From a virus, in the IMG/VR virus record IMGVR_UViG_3300007344_000145, positions 1-30,776 of that record: a stretch of 30,776 bases of DNA. One strand, written 5' to 3'. Below are positions 7,026-15,077 of this stretch, in pieces. How positions within the stretch are numbered: the stretch's first letter is position 1; each line of letters starts with the position of its first letter. A program made the position numbers and the translations under genes. The notes under the pieces were generated by a model. The model did no database searches and had not been told where the DNA came from. It saw only the letters and a program-made list of their open reading frames with translations.

Positions 7026-8054
7026 ATGATGAACGTTTTCGGTAAAACACGTGATGAATATAAACATATAAAAAAATTGAAAGATAAAGGTCAATTAGAT
7101 CGTCATTTGAAAGCTCTTAGGACTTCTTTTGTAGATGCTGCTGAACCTTCACAAGGTTTTGGATTTGGTACTAATAATCTTCAAGCAATTCAATCAGAAA
7201 TTGAAGAAGTTCTATATCTTAATTTCCGTTTACGTAAATTTGTACCAATTAATAATGCTATTGCTGAAGGTGCAAACTCATATGCATATAGAGTAAAAAA
7301 CCAATATGGTGAAGCAAACTTTATTGATAGTTATGGTAAAAATGCTCAAAGCGCTGATGTCTCTTATGAATTATTATCTAGTGTAATTCTTCAAGGTGGT
7401 ATCGATGCTATGTGGTCATTACAAGAAGTAAGATCAGCAAATTTTGCAGGTATTCCACTACAAACTGACACAATTGATGCTGCAACACGTGCTTGTATGA
7501 ATCATATTGAAAAAGTTGGTTTAGTTGGTGATGCTTCTAAAGGTTTTGAAGGATTAACAAATAATTCTGATATCCCGACTGAAACTGCTGCTACTACTCT
7601 TGCAAATGCATCAGATGCAGCAGATTATATCAATGGATATATTAACAAAGTAATTGTAGATACTAATACGATTGCATCTAATAGAATTACTACTGGATTG
7701 ACTGTTTATTTACCAGTTACACAGTTTAACTTTTTAGCAACCAAAAAGTATTCTGATGTTGCGGATAAATCAGTTATGGATTATTTGAAAACATTCAATG
7801 CATGGACTGCTCAAACTGGAAACCCAATTATGTTTGAATCAGTTATTGAATTTGCTGGAGCTGGTGCTGGAAGTGCTGACAGAATGTTGATTGGATTTAA
7901 TGAGAAGAGTGTAATGGAAATGGGTAATCCTATTATGCCAAGAGTGATTAATCTAATGAATGAAGGTAGATATTTTAGAGCGCCTTTAGAGTATTCAATA
8001 TCTCAACTTAATGTTAAAAGACCTGGTGCATGCTTATATGTAGATGGTGTATAA
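7026..8054 (+). CDS. Major capsid protein, DUF2184 family
   Basis: The 342-aa protein matches the DUF2184 group of HK97-fold major capsid proteins, with NLQAIQSEIEEVLYLNFRLR (from about residue 52), FVPINNAIAEGANSYAYRVK, QGGIDAMWSLQEVRSANFAG and a C-terminal RYFRAPLEYSISQLNVKRPG. It forms the icosahedral shell. AAGGAG lies 8 nt before the first of two consecutive ATGs, so initiation at 7026 is favoured. The N-terminal 40 or so residues are basic and may be a delta-like segment cleaved by the upstream protease, which I infer from the neighbour rather than from a visible cleavage site. Confidence 0.9.
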   Translation: MMNVFGKTRDEYKHIKKLKDKGQLDRHLKALRTSFVDAAEPSQGFGFGTNNLQAIQSEIEEVLYLNFRLRKFVPINNAIAEGANSYAYRVKNQYGEANFIDSYGKNAQSADVSYELLSSVILQGGIDAMWSLQEVRSANFAGIPLQTDTIDAATRACMNHIEKVGLVGDASKGFEGLTNNSDIPTETAATTLANASDAADYINGYINKVIVDTNTIASNRITTGLTVYLPVTQFNFLATKKYSDVADKSVMDYLKTFNAWTAQTGNPIMFESVIEFAGAGAGSADRMLIGFNEKSVMEMGNPIMPRVINLMNEGRYFRAPLEYSISQLNVKRPGACLYVDGV

Positions 8055-8055
8055 G

Positions 8056-8550
8056 ATGAGTAATATTTGGTTTCAATGTAGGCCACCAGAGCATTATTCC
8101 CCATTGATGTATGCTATGCCATATAAATATTGGTATACAAAAGAGCCAGATAAATACTCATATACATTCACTATTCAAGATGAAGAATCTGCAACCGAGA
8201 TGATGAATAGTGAAATGTACAAACATAATTGGCGCATTAATGGTCAGGTTTTGATTTTCTGGCCAAATGAAAAGACTAATTCATTTCTGCCTTACTATGA
8301 TAAAAATGGTAAATTCCTTTATTGGATTTTAACTTCAAAAAATCATCCTGGTTCAATACATCCAAAAGACATTACGCCTAATGGTGTTATTGTTAAAGAA
8401 AATAAAATTATTGAGAAGCAAGAAGAATTAATTTTGCCAGAAGATAATTTGTGTATTGATCAAGATATAATTAATAATATTGAAGAAGAATCTAAAAAAA
8501 TTGAGAGTAAAACTAAAAAACGTGGTAGACCAAAAAAGAGAAGTAAATGA
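8056..8550 (+). CDS. Hypothetical head-region protein with AT-hook-like tail
   Basis: I do not recognise the N-terminal domain of this 164-aa protein. It is rich in aromatics (Tyr, Trp, Pro), with CRPPEHYSPLMYAMPYKYWY near the start. A long acidic linker follows, and it ends in KKRGRPKKRSK, whose RGRP core is the AT-hook minor-groove motif. It lies between capsid and connector genes. An upstream in-frame ATG at 8044 has no ribosome site and would overlap the capsid gene; ATG 8056 follows the capsid stop directly and has GGTG nearby, so I chose it. It may be a minor head protein contacting packaged DNA, which is inference from the tail and position only. Confidence 0.7.
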   Translation: MSNIWFQCRPPEHYSPLMYAMPYKYWYTKEPDKYSYTFTIQDEESATEMMNSEMYKHNWRINGQVLIFWPNEKTNSFLPYYDKNGKFLYWILTSKNHPGSIHPKDITPNGVIVKENKIIEKQEELILPEDNLCIDQDIINNIEEESKKIESKTKKRGRPKKRSK

Positions 8551-8954
8551 TGTCAAGTAATATAACAGCAGAAGATTTATTGCCAACATTTCGAGCAACC
8601 TTCCCTGAATTTGATTCAGACAATGATTCCAGAGTAACTATATATCTAAACCTTGCAATTTCTATATTTTGCAAGTGTGAAAATGCTATTATATATTTGG
8701 CAGCACACCTGCTCTCTATGGCAGATTGTAGCGGAATGAACACATCTGGCGCTACTTCCTTATGTCCTGGTGAAAATCAAAATGTTCTTCCGTTATCATC
8801 TGCTAAAGTTGGTCAAAAACAAGCTAATTTTATGAAGATTGCTTCAACTAATGATTCTATCTATACAACAACTAATTATGGGATAATATATCTTCAATTA
8901 AAAAAAGCATGTCTTGGATATGTTTTTGCTGCGGGGGTATCTGGTGGCTGTTAA
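8547..8954 (+). CDS. Head-tail connector, DUF4054 family
   Basis: A 135-aa protein with the DUF4054 layout: TAEDLLPTFRATFPEFDSDNDSRVTIYLNLAISIF, then YLAAHLLSM, a variable loop, and SAKVGQKQANF with a helix ending LKKACLGYVFAAGVSGG. Members are head-completion or adaptor proteins stacked under the portal ring. It starts 3 nt inside the preceding gene (ATGATG at 8547, with AGAGAAG upstream). The next gene begins inside its 3' end. Confidence 0.85.
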   Translation: MMSSNITAEDLLPTFRATFPEFDSDNDSRVTIYLNLAISIFCKCENAIIYLAAHLLSMADCSGMNTSGATSLCPGENQNVLPLSSAKVGQKQANFMKIASTNDSIYTTTNYGIIYLQLKKACLGYVFAAGVSGGC

Positions 8955-9393
8955 AACTATTGGTGGTAAAAATTTAAAATCTACATTGAGAGCATTAAAT
9001 AAAACCAAGCAAAGAGTTTTATCAGTTGGTTTCTATCCTAATTCTAAATATGATGATGGTTTACCAGTTGCTCAAGTTGCATTTTGGAATGAGTACGGAA
9101 CGTCAAAAATACCAGAAAGACCGTTTTTTAGACACGCCAATATAATGGCAAGTAAAAAAATGATTGCATTCTTTAAAACTAATAAGATATCTAAATCTAA
9201 AAGTATCATTAATCAAAATCAAATTAATACAATTGGTAAAATGTGGGCAGTAACTATTCAGGAATCAATTGAAGGTAAGCAAATAACGTATGTTCCTAAC
9301 GCACCATCAACAATAAAACAAAAAGGTCACGATAAACCTTTAATAGACACAGAATTAATGTTAATTTCCCCAGAATATAAGGTGATAAAATAA
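8944..9393 (+). CDS. Tail completion / neck protein, HK97 gp10-like
   Basis: The core LSVGFYPNSKYDDGLPVAQVAFWNEYGT followed by KIPERPFFR matches the HK97 gp10-type tail-completion group, in which such proteins (often annotated as virion morphogenesis proteins) complete the tail end. The C-terminus contains an IDTELML segment, also usual in the family. I chose GTG at 8944 (product MAVKTIGGKN, 149 aa), which has GGGGG 6 nt upstream and overlaps the previous stop by 11 nt; a TTG at 8914 would add residues that only translate the overlap. The next gene starts at the last base. Confidence 0.8.
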   Translation: MAVKTIGGKNLKSTLRALNKTKQRVLSVGFYPNSKYDDGLPVAQVAFWNEYGTSKIPERPFFRHANIMASKKMIAFFKTNKISKSKSIINQNQINTIGKMWAVTIQESIEGKQITYVPNAPSTIKQKGHDKPLIDTELMLISPEYKVIK

Positions 9394-9776
9394 TGACTAT
9401 TAATTTAGGTTTTTTATCATCAAATCCTTTATTTGCTGATGATTATATTTTAAGACAGCAATCAGCTGGTAGCTATAATGAATATGATGAGTTTGTACCA
9501 GGTTCATCAACTGACTATAATTTAAAAGGTAGCGTTGAGCCGACAAGCGGTATAAATAGAACAAATGATATTAGTGCAGAAAGATCGCACGAAACTATAA
9601 CGATATATTCATCTAATGTTGAATTAACCAGAGCCGTTAGACAAGGTGCTGCACCTACAGAAGGTGATTTAATCATTTATAGTAACTATACTTATATGGC
9701 TAGTAATGTAAATGATTGGAGAACGCACGGTTATTTAGTGATAACCGCAATAAGATTAAATGCGGAGAATGGTTAA
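9393..9776 (+). CDS. Head-tail joining (neck) protein
   Basis: This 127-aa beta-rich protein has no membrane segment. The central SAERSHETITIYSS and the C-terminal GDLIIYSNYTYMASNVNDW with GYLVITAIRLNA suggest a small neck or head-closure protein of contractile-tail phages. It sits between the gp10-like gene and the 181-aa neck protein. Its start shares a base with the previous stop, and its TAA shares one base with the next ATG. The structural-neck call is positional; the exact family is uncertain. Confidence 0.65.
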   Translation: MTINLGFLSSNPLFADDYILRQQSAGSYNEYDEFVPGSSTDYNLKGSVEPTSGINRTNDISAERSHETITIYSSNVELTRAVRQGAAPTEGDLIIYSNYTYMASNVNDWRTHGYLVITAIRLNAENG

Positions 9777-10321
9777 TGGCAATTAATCCAACACAATTAG
9801 ATTATGATCGATTAGTTCGAGCATATGTTAAAGCAGCTACTGGTTTAGCATATGTTATTCCAGGAAATGCCAATTCGCCAGCGCCCACAGTGCCATATGC
9901 AAGCGCATTGTTAATCAATGATAGTAACGATGGATTTTCGTATAATAAAGCCATATACAATGAAATAAATGGAAATTTCGATAATACTACATACGATTCT
10001 AGGCGATTAACATATAGTATCCAAATTTATAGAGCAAGTAATGCAATGGGTATTGCTCGAGGATTAGCATATTATCAATCAACGCCCAATGGCAAGTATG
10101 AACTTCAAAGAAATGGACTAGTATTAATAAATTGGACAAATCCTGTTATTACTGATCTATTAACAGATGGAGAGTATGAAAGCCGTGCTACAATTGAGAT
10201 GACATTTGGTTTAATTTCATCAACTGAGCAAACTATAGAAAGATTAATAGAAGTAACACTGAATTCAGACATATCAGATGGTGAAAATGATATTAATGAC
10301 ACAATTACAGTAACTGAATAG
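9776..10321 (+). CDS. Neck / tail terminator-like protein
   Basis: The 181-aa protein begins MAINPTQLDYDRLVRAY. It is laid out like the short alpha/beta adaptors between head and sheath genes that cap the tail (for example VPYASALLIND, SIQIYRASNAMGIARGLAYYQS, ESRATIEMTFG). The ATG at 9776 overlaps the previous stop (TAATG) and has GGAG about 9 nt upstream; a longer frame back to 9716 merely reads through the neighbour's coding region. It directly precedes the sheath gene. The terminator role is inferred from position and size. Confidence 0.65.
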   Translation: MAINPTQLDYDRLVRAYVKAATGLAYVIPGNANSPAPTVPYASALLINDSNDGFSYNKAIYNEINGNFDNTTYDSRRLTYSIQIYRASNAMGIARGLAYYQSTPNGKYELQRNGLVLINWTNPVITDLLTDGEYESRATIEMTFGLISSTEQTIERLIEVTLNSDISDGENDINDTITVTE

Positions 10322-10331
10322 GAGTAAGGAA

Positions 10332-11204
10332 ATGGCTTTATCATTAGATAATGTAGTCACCGTAAGCGACAGTATCGAAGCGGTTGGCGTTTTACGTAGG
10401 GAAGTTGGAATAGGTTTATTTTTTACAAATGATACTACATTGGGTACAGGTTCAAATAGAGTTGCGGTTTACAGTAATTTTACTGATTTATCTACAACAT
10501 TTGCTGAAGGTAGTGAACCTTATAAAGCAGGGAATGCTTGGTTTGAACAATCTCCATTTCCAAGAAATTTAGTTGTTGGGCGTTGGATAGATTCAGACGT
10601 AGCAGCAAGATTAATTGGTGGTTCTGTATCAACATCAGTTTCAGCGTTTGCAGCTTTAGCAGCAACAGCGTATTTTGCAATTACAATTGATAACGTTGCG
10701 TATGATGTAAACCCAGATTTAACGGCTGTTGCGTCTTATTCGGATGTTGCAACTGCCGTACAAAATGCTTTAACTACTGGTGGAGCGTCAGTATCTGTTA
10801 CTTATGATTCTACAATAAGTGGTTTTCGTGTTGTATCTGGTTCAACTGGTTCTTCTTCAACTTTGAGTTATGCTGTACCTCCTGCAACAGGTGTTGATCT
10901 TGGTGTTTTAATGTCGCTATCTTCTTCTACGGCATCTCAATTAGATCAAGGGGCTGATGCAGAAACAATATCTGAGGCAATTAATGAAATTTTGGCTTTA
11001 AATGATAGCTGGTATTTTTTCATTTTAGATAATACATTATTTAGCCAAGATAATTTAAATTCAGTATCAAATTATATTGAAACTGGCCGTTATATGTTTG
11101 CTGCTCAAACTTCTGAGTCAACTGTTTTAGTTACTGGCGAGACAAGTTCAGTAAGTTATCAATTATTCCAAGAACAATTACAAAGAACTTGGATGACATA
11201 TTAG
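10332..11204 (+). CDS. Tail sheath, DUF3383 family, N-terminal part (frame-split)
   Basis: This 290-aa frame is the N-terminal 60% of a DUF3383 sheath protein, the contractile outer tube of the tail. It shows the family start (MALSLDNVVTVSDSI), an AVASYSDVATAVQNAL and VTYDSTISGFRVVSGSTG core, and a domain boundary at ALNDSWYFFILDN. It stops at TAG 11202-11204 in the middle of a conserved region (QEQLQRTWMTY), and the expected continuation (GSADEYKG) follows immediately in another frame. Together with 11189-11827 it spans 498 codons, the usual DUF3383 length of about 480-500 aa. No shifty heptamer is seen at the junction, so a mutation or an assembly error is more likely than programmed recoding. 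Confidence 0.85.
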   Translation: MALSLDNVVTVSDSIEAVGVLRREVGIGLFFTNDTTLGTGSNRVAVYSNFTDLSTTFAEGSEPYKAGNAWFEQSPFPRNLVVGRWIDSDVAARLIGGSVSTSVSAFAALAATAYFAITIDNVAYDVNPDLTAVASYSDVATAVQNALTTGGASVSVTYDSTISGFRVVSGSTGSSSTLSYAVPPATGVDLGVLMSLSSSTASQLDQGADAETISEAINEILALNDSWYFFILDNTLFSQDNLNSVSNYIETGRYMFAAQTSESTVLVTGETSSVSYQLFQEQLQRTWMTY

Positions 11205-11827
11205 GGAGTGCAGATGAATATAAGGGAGCGTCAATAGCTGCAAGATTTAGTTCAGTTAATTTTGATAGTGCTAACAGCGTTATAACTGCAAAATTTAAGT
11301 CATTACCTGGTCAAACTCCTGATAATTTAACTTTAACTCAAGTTAATGAATTAGAGAGAAAAAGAGTTAATTATTACACAAATTTCTCAACTGACGAAAT
11401 ATATTCAGAGGGAACTTGCTTTAATAATAGTGTTTATATTGATGTTAGATACGCTCTCGATTGGTTTGTAAATGCTATTCAAGTTGATGTTTATGACCTT
11501 CTTAGAGGTAGCGGACGCGTTCCACAAACTGACGCTGGTGAGGCTTCAATCGTAAGCGTTATTGATGGTGTTTGCAGACAAGCATTAAGTAACGGAATGA
11601 TTGCACCTGGCGTTGTATCTGAAGTAATGACATCAGATATTATTGCAACAACTGGAAACACTAGTTTTGATGGAAATTTAAACAAAGGCTACTTGATTTG
11701 GTCGCAACCAACATCGGCTCAAAGTCAGGCTGATAGAGCAGCAAGAAAAGCTACTGCTAAGAAAATTTGGCTTAAATCTAGTGGCGCAATTCACTTTGTT
11801 GATATATCAATTCTTTTGGAGAATTAA
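11189..11827 (+). CDS. Tail sheath, DUF3383 family, C-terminal part (frame-split)
   Basis: This frame holds the C-terminal 40% of the sheath: SADEYKGASIAARFSSVNFDS, then LPGQTPDNLTLTQVNELER, NYYTNFSTDEIYSEGT and DVRYALDWFVNAIQVDVYDL, all typical of the DUF3383 C-terminus. That region makes the tube contacts and inter-sheath linkers. The nominal start (TTG at 11189) lies inside the N-terminal frame, without a ribosome site, so it is very unlikely to be an independent gene. Joining needs a -1 (or +2) change of frame near 11199-11204. The tube gene follows after 49 bp. Confidence 0.83.
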   Translation: MDDILGSADEYKGASIAARFSSVNFDSANSVITAKFKSLPGQTPDNLTLTQVNELERKRVNYYTNFSTDEIYSEGTCFNNSVYIDVRYALDWFVNAIQVDVYDLLRGSGRVPQTDAGEASIVSVIDGVCRQALSNGMIAPGVVSEVMTSDIIATTGNTSFDGNLNKGYLIWSQPTSAQSQADRAARKATAKKIWLKSSGAIHFVDISILLEN

Positions 11828-11876
11828 TCATTATAGTTTTTTTGGTGTGCAATTATTTATTTTAAGGAGTTAATTA

Positions 11877-12317
11877 ATGGCAATTTACAGAGCTTTAGAT
11901 TTATCAAGCGTAATTCTTAATGGAATTACTATTGAAGGTTGGTCAGAGGACGAAGATGCGCTAACGATGCCTGATTCTATTGAGCTTGCAGTTATAAAAA
12001 AAGGTGCAGATGGCTTAATGGTTGCAGGTAGAACAGCCGAAAAAGGTGGCGAAGTAACATTGAAATTGCTAGCTAATAGTTCAACTGTACAAGCATTACA
12101 GGCAATTGTATTAGCTGAAAAAAATGGTGCAGCGGTCAATTTTAGCGGCGTAATAACATATAATGATGGTTCAATTGCAACTTTGGACAAAGGCGTTTTA
12201 AAAAATGCGCCCAATGGTTATACGTTAGGTAAAGGCGCACCTGGCACGATGTCATATGTATTTGAGTTTCAAGTTATCGACTTTGAAACTATTACTGGTT
12301 CTTTTGAAAGCCCATAA
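11877..12317 (+). CDS. Tail tube protein, DUF3277 family
   Basis: The 146-aa protein matches the DUF3277 tail-tube family: a YRALDLSSVILNGITIEGW start, DSIELAVIKKGADG with VAGRTAEKGGEVTLKLLANS in the middle, and APGTMSYVFEFQVID near the end. It polymerises into the inner tube through which DNA passes. It has a very strong ribosome site (AAGGAG, 8 nt spacing), as expected for an abundant structural protein. It sits directly after the sheath gene, as in other contractile-tail phages with DUF3383/DUF3277 pairs. Confidence 0.88.
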   Translation: MAIYRALDLSSVILNGITIEGWSEDEDALTMPDSIELAVIKKGADGLMVAGRTAEKGGEVTLKLLANSSTVQALQAIVLAEKNGAAVNFSGVITYNDGSIATLDKGVLKNAPNGYTLGKGAPGTMSYVFEFQVIDFETITGSFESP

Positions 12318-12323
12318 TATGTT

Positions 12324-12378
12324 TGTGACAACTAGATTAGCTATCGAAAGGCGAATTAACCTAACGCTTGTTGTCACA
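12324..12378 (+). terminator. Inverted repeat between tube and chaperone genes
   Basis: TGTGACAAC (12324-12332) and GTTGTCACA (12370-12378) form a perfect 9-bp stem around a 37-nt loop and are followed by TTTT. Inside, TTAG/CTAA (12337-12340 / 12361-12364) can pair, and AACCTAA (12358-12364) can alternatively pair with TTAGGTT at 12395-12401. The loop is too large for a textbook terminator. An attenuator, a processing site or a 3'-end stabiliser for tube mRNA is plausible. Confidence 0.45.
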
Positions 12379-12423
12379 TTTTAGGTAATAACAATTAGGT
12401 TATGTTATGAATAAGGAATAAAA

Positions 12424-12891
12424 ATGAATTTAGAAGAATTCAAAAAAGAATATTGTAAATCAGAATTCAATTTGCAAAATGTATCAATCAAGATTGATAA
12501 AATACCTGCATTTACTGGTGAAAAATTATTTATTTCATTATTTAAAAAAATATTTGGTGAAATAAAAGATTTAGAAATGTCAGATAATAAATTTCAAACG
12601 AACATTTTAATAAACGCAATAAGCGGATTAGATATTGATTACATTGAAAATGAACTTGAGCCAATTTTATATCGTTATATTTCGTTTAAAACCAGCCCTA
12701 ACGGTAATTATCCTAAATATATTAATCTTTGGGGTGATAGCGGAAGTGGTAAAAAATTGATTGAACCATTTTTAGAATTTGATGAAGTTTTTGAAATATT
12801 ATTGCGAGGTATCTGCGTAAATTTTTTGCCATCATTGTCCAAAAGATTCCAAAAATTAACAGGGGGCAAGAAATTGAGTTTACCTCAGTAA
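12424..12891 (+). CDS. Tail assembly chaperone, unshifted product
   Basis: The 155-aa acidic/helical protein lies between tube and tape-measure genes, the fixed position of tail assembly chaperones. These bind the tape-measure protein and recruit tube subunits but are not part of the virion. Residues 1-100 appear to form the conserved domain (KIDKIPAFTGEKLF; FQTNILINAISGLDIDYIE). It ends at TAA 12889-12891, but a 67-residue extension lies in the -1 frame, reached through a G-run at 12861-12867. The ATG at 12424 follows AAGGAATAAAA. Confidence 0.83.
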   Translation: MNLEEFKKEYCKSEFNLQNVSIKIDKIPAFTGEKLFISLFKKIFGEIKDLEMSDNKFQTNILINAISGLDIDYIENELEPILYRYISFKTSPNGNYPKYINLWGDSGSGKKLIEPFLEFDEVFEILLRGICVNFLPSLSKRFQKLTGGKKLSLPQ

Positions 12892-13070
12892 ATTTCGAAA
12901 ATATATCGCCATTATTGGCAATCCCTATAATGAATGGATTATGCCAATATAAAGATATATATGAACTTTCATTACATGATTTTTATATAATGAATGAAAT
13001 TTTAGCTGTTAAAAATGAAAATGAGATAAGATTACAGAAGGCAATAGAAAGAAAAAATAGGAATAAATAA
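12424..13070 (+). CDS. Tail assembly chaperone, -1 frameshift extended product
   Basis: If ribosomes slip -1 on A_GGG_GGC (12861-12867), translation continues as QEIEFTSVNFENISPLLAIP and runs open to TAA 13068-13070. The fusion is about 215 aa. The extension has a helical, charged C-terminus (LAVKNENEIRLQKAIERK) and abuts the tape-measure ATG at 13071. The two-product arrangement is a conserved feature of long-tailed phages (lambda G/GT, Mu gp41/42, P2 E/E'). The frame direction is as expected, and the extension fills what would otherwise be a 180-bp gap without a good independent start. Confidence 0.75.
12861..12867 (+). promoter_or_regulatory. Candidate -1 ribosomal frameshift site A_GGG_GGC
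   Basis: In the chaperone frame the codons read ACA GGG GGC AAG. After a -1 slip both tRNAs can re-pair at least in part (GGC to GGG, GGG to AGG), and the new frame stays open for 67 codons. It is the only plausible slippery run in the 3' end of the gene. Confidence 0.65.
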
Positions 13071-15074
13071 ATGGCAACAGTAATCGACACTTTAGTTACT
13101 TTGATCGATTTTAAATCAAATACAGCTGGTTTAAAACAAGCTGAAGCTGGTGTAAGAAGCATTGAAGTTGAAACTAAAGCTTTAAATGTTGCGCTATTAA
13201 ATCTACAGCATTTGTTTTCTGGAATAGTAAGCATTTTTGCAATCGAAAAGCTAGTTGAATTAAATAATGAATTTGATCTAGTTACCAATAGATTAAAATC
13301 AGTTGGTTTGGCTGGCGCTCAGTTGAATGACGTTTTTAGCAAATTATTAAATATTTCTAATAAAACTGGCACATCTATTGAGGCCAACTCAGAATTGTAC
13401 CAACAAATGTCCGTATCGCTTGGAGATGCAGCAAGCGAAGCAGACAAAATGACAGTCGTTGATACTTTAAATAAGCTTTTTGCAATCAATGGAACACAAA
13501 CGCGCACTGCAAAAGCTGCAATGCAAGATTTGACTAAAGCAATATCTGGAGCTACTGTAAATTATCAAGAGCTTAGATATGCGATGAAAGATGTTCCAGC
13601 ACTTCAAGCATTGATCGTTAATCATTTCAGATCAATGGGAGTTGACTGGAAAGAAGCTGTCAAAGGTAATAAACTTGCTACGGCAGATTTTATCAAAATA
13701 TTGAAAGATTCAAATGCTGATTTGACTAAGCAATTTGGCTTGATGTCAAGAACAATTCCAATGGCATTTATGGCCATTACAAACAGTCTATCGTTTTTTA
13801 TTGGTGAAATTGGTAAAGCGTCTTCTAGTGTATCTATATTTACTACTTTAATGGATAAATTGGCTGCCATTTTCGAAGAATGGGGTGAAGCAGTTAAAAA
13901 TCATACGCAAGAAGCAAAGGCAGCATTTGAAACGTTTGCATTATTCTTGGGCATAATTTCTTCTGTAATTGCTGTTAGAGTAGCAAAAATGCTTTTGCCA
14001 TTTACAAGAGTAGCAGCAGGCATAACGATTCTTGTGTTAGTAATTCAAGATTTATGGGTATTTTTGAGAAAAGGCGATTCAGCATTTGGAAATTTTTTAA
14101 AATGGTTAGGGTTATCAAATGAGCAAATTGATAACGTTAGAAATTCAATTTTGTCTTTCATTTCAGTAATTAAATCTTTAGTAAAATGGTTGTTAACTTC
14201 AAAAGCTGTTTTAATAGGGCTGTCCATTATTCTAGCAAGAATGGGAATTTTGTGGGGAGTTGAAAAAATAATTGCTTTTGTTAAAGCTTTGAGAGCGTTA
14301 GCAACAACATTTGCAATAGTTGAACTCGCTGCATCGCCAATATTATTAATTATTGATGCAATAATTATTGCTATTGTAGCATTAGTCTTTGTAGCCTATA
14401 AATTTAGGACTCAAATATTGTCCGCATTTGACGGAATTGCAAATTATATAGGTGAAGAATTATCAGGTTTATATAATTTTTCAAAAGGCATATTTGATTC
14501 AATTTCTAATTTTTTCATAGCGTCATGGAATAAATCAGTTTCATCACTGAAGAATTCTGTAAATTTTATTGGAGACATATTTTCAGGCGTTAAAAATACT
14601 ATTATCGGTGTTTGGGATAGTATTATTAATTCATTGATCGGCGCTTGGGATGGTTTTATAGATAAAATAGTTTCAGGGTTCAAATTTGTTAAAAATACTG
14701 TCAATAAGGCATTAAATTTAGTTGGATTGGGAAGCAGTGAAGATGAGCCTCAATCAAAACCAATGAAAAAAATTCAAGGCAATGTTATTGATCTTAGCCA
14801 ATTTAGTAATAAAGGTAGTGTTCAATCATTTATTAAAGGTGCACAAACTGCAAATGATCAAATAACAGGCGGATTTCAAGGAAATATAATACCCCAATCA
14901 CGCTTAGGACAATTTAATCAAAGCAATCAAAATACAGTAAATGTAACAGTAAATGCGACAACAAATGCAGACCCAGAACAAATAGCAGCAATGACAAGTA
15001 AAAAAGTACAAGATTCATTAGGACAACAATTCAGAAGTGCAGCTATCAACGCTGATAATAGTATTGCGAGGTAA
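13071..15074 (+). CDS. Tape measure protein
   Basis: This 667-aa protein sets tail length and is threaded through the tube. The N-terminal region (residues 1-200) has the tape-measure domain: LTLIDFKSNTAGLKQAEAGV, a coiled segment, then SNKTGTSIEANSELYQQMSV and LTKAISGATVNYQELRYAM. The middle has long hydrophobic helices (about 285-340 and 375-450), common in tape measures and probably membrane-interacting during DNA entry. The C-terminus is Gln/Asn-rich. The ATG begins immediately after the frameshifted chaperone stop. At 667 aa it predicts a tail of roughly 100 nm by the usual 1.5 angstrom per residue rule, though the true relation varies. It is the longest gene of the window. Confidence 0.92.
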   Translation: MATVIDTLVTLIDFKSNTAGLKQAEAGVRSIEVETKALNVALLNLQHLFSGIVSIFAIEKLVELNNEFDLVTNRLKSVGLAGAQLNDVFSKLLNISNKTGTSIEANSELYQQMSVSLGDAASEADKMTVVDTLNKLFAINGTQTRTAKAAMQDLTKAISGATVNYQELRYAMKDVPALQALIVNHFRSMGVDWKEAVKGNKLATADFIKILKDSNADLTKQFGLMSRTIPMAFMAITNSLSFFIGEIGKASSSVSIFTTLMDKLAAIFEEWGEAVKNHTQEAKAAFETFALFLGIISSVIAVRVAKMLLPFTRVAAGITILVLVIQDLWVFLRKGDSAFGNFLKWLGLSNEQIDNVRNSILSFISVIKSLVKWLLTSKAVLIGLSIILARMGILWGVEKIIAFVKALRALATTFAIVELAASPILLIIDAIIIAIVALVFVAYKFRTQILSAFDGIANYIGEELSGLYNFSKGIFDSISNFFIASWNKSVSSLKNSVNFIGDIFSGVKNTIIGVWDSIINSLIGAWDGFIDKIVSGFKFVKNTVNKALNLVGLGSSEDEPQSKPMKKIQGNVIDLSQFSNKGSVQSFIKGAQTANDQITGGFQGNIIPQSRLGQFNQSNQNTVNVTVNATTNADPEQIAAMTSKKVQDSLGQQFRSAAINADNSIAR

Positions 15075-15077
15075 TTT

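Noticed and set aside
11199-11204. Programmed frameshift in the sheath gene
   Set aside because: The junction CATATTAG has no slippery heptamer and no evident stimulatory structure; sheath genes are not known to need recoding. Kept only as a split gene.
10105-14704. Several long antisense frames within the sheath, tube and tape-measure genes
   Set aside because: They lack ribosome sites and recognisable domains and lie opposite genes of clear families; they are shadows of low-stop coding DNA.
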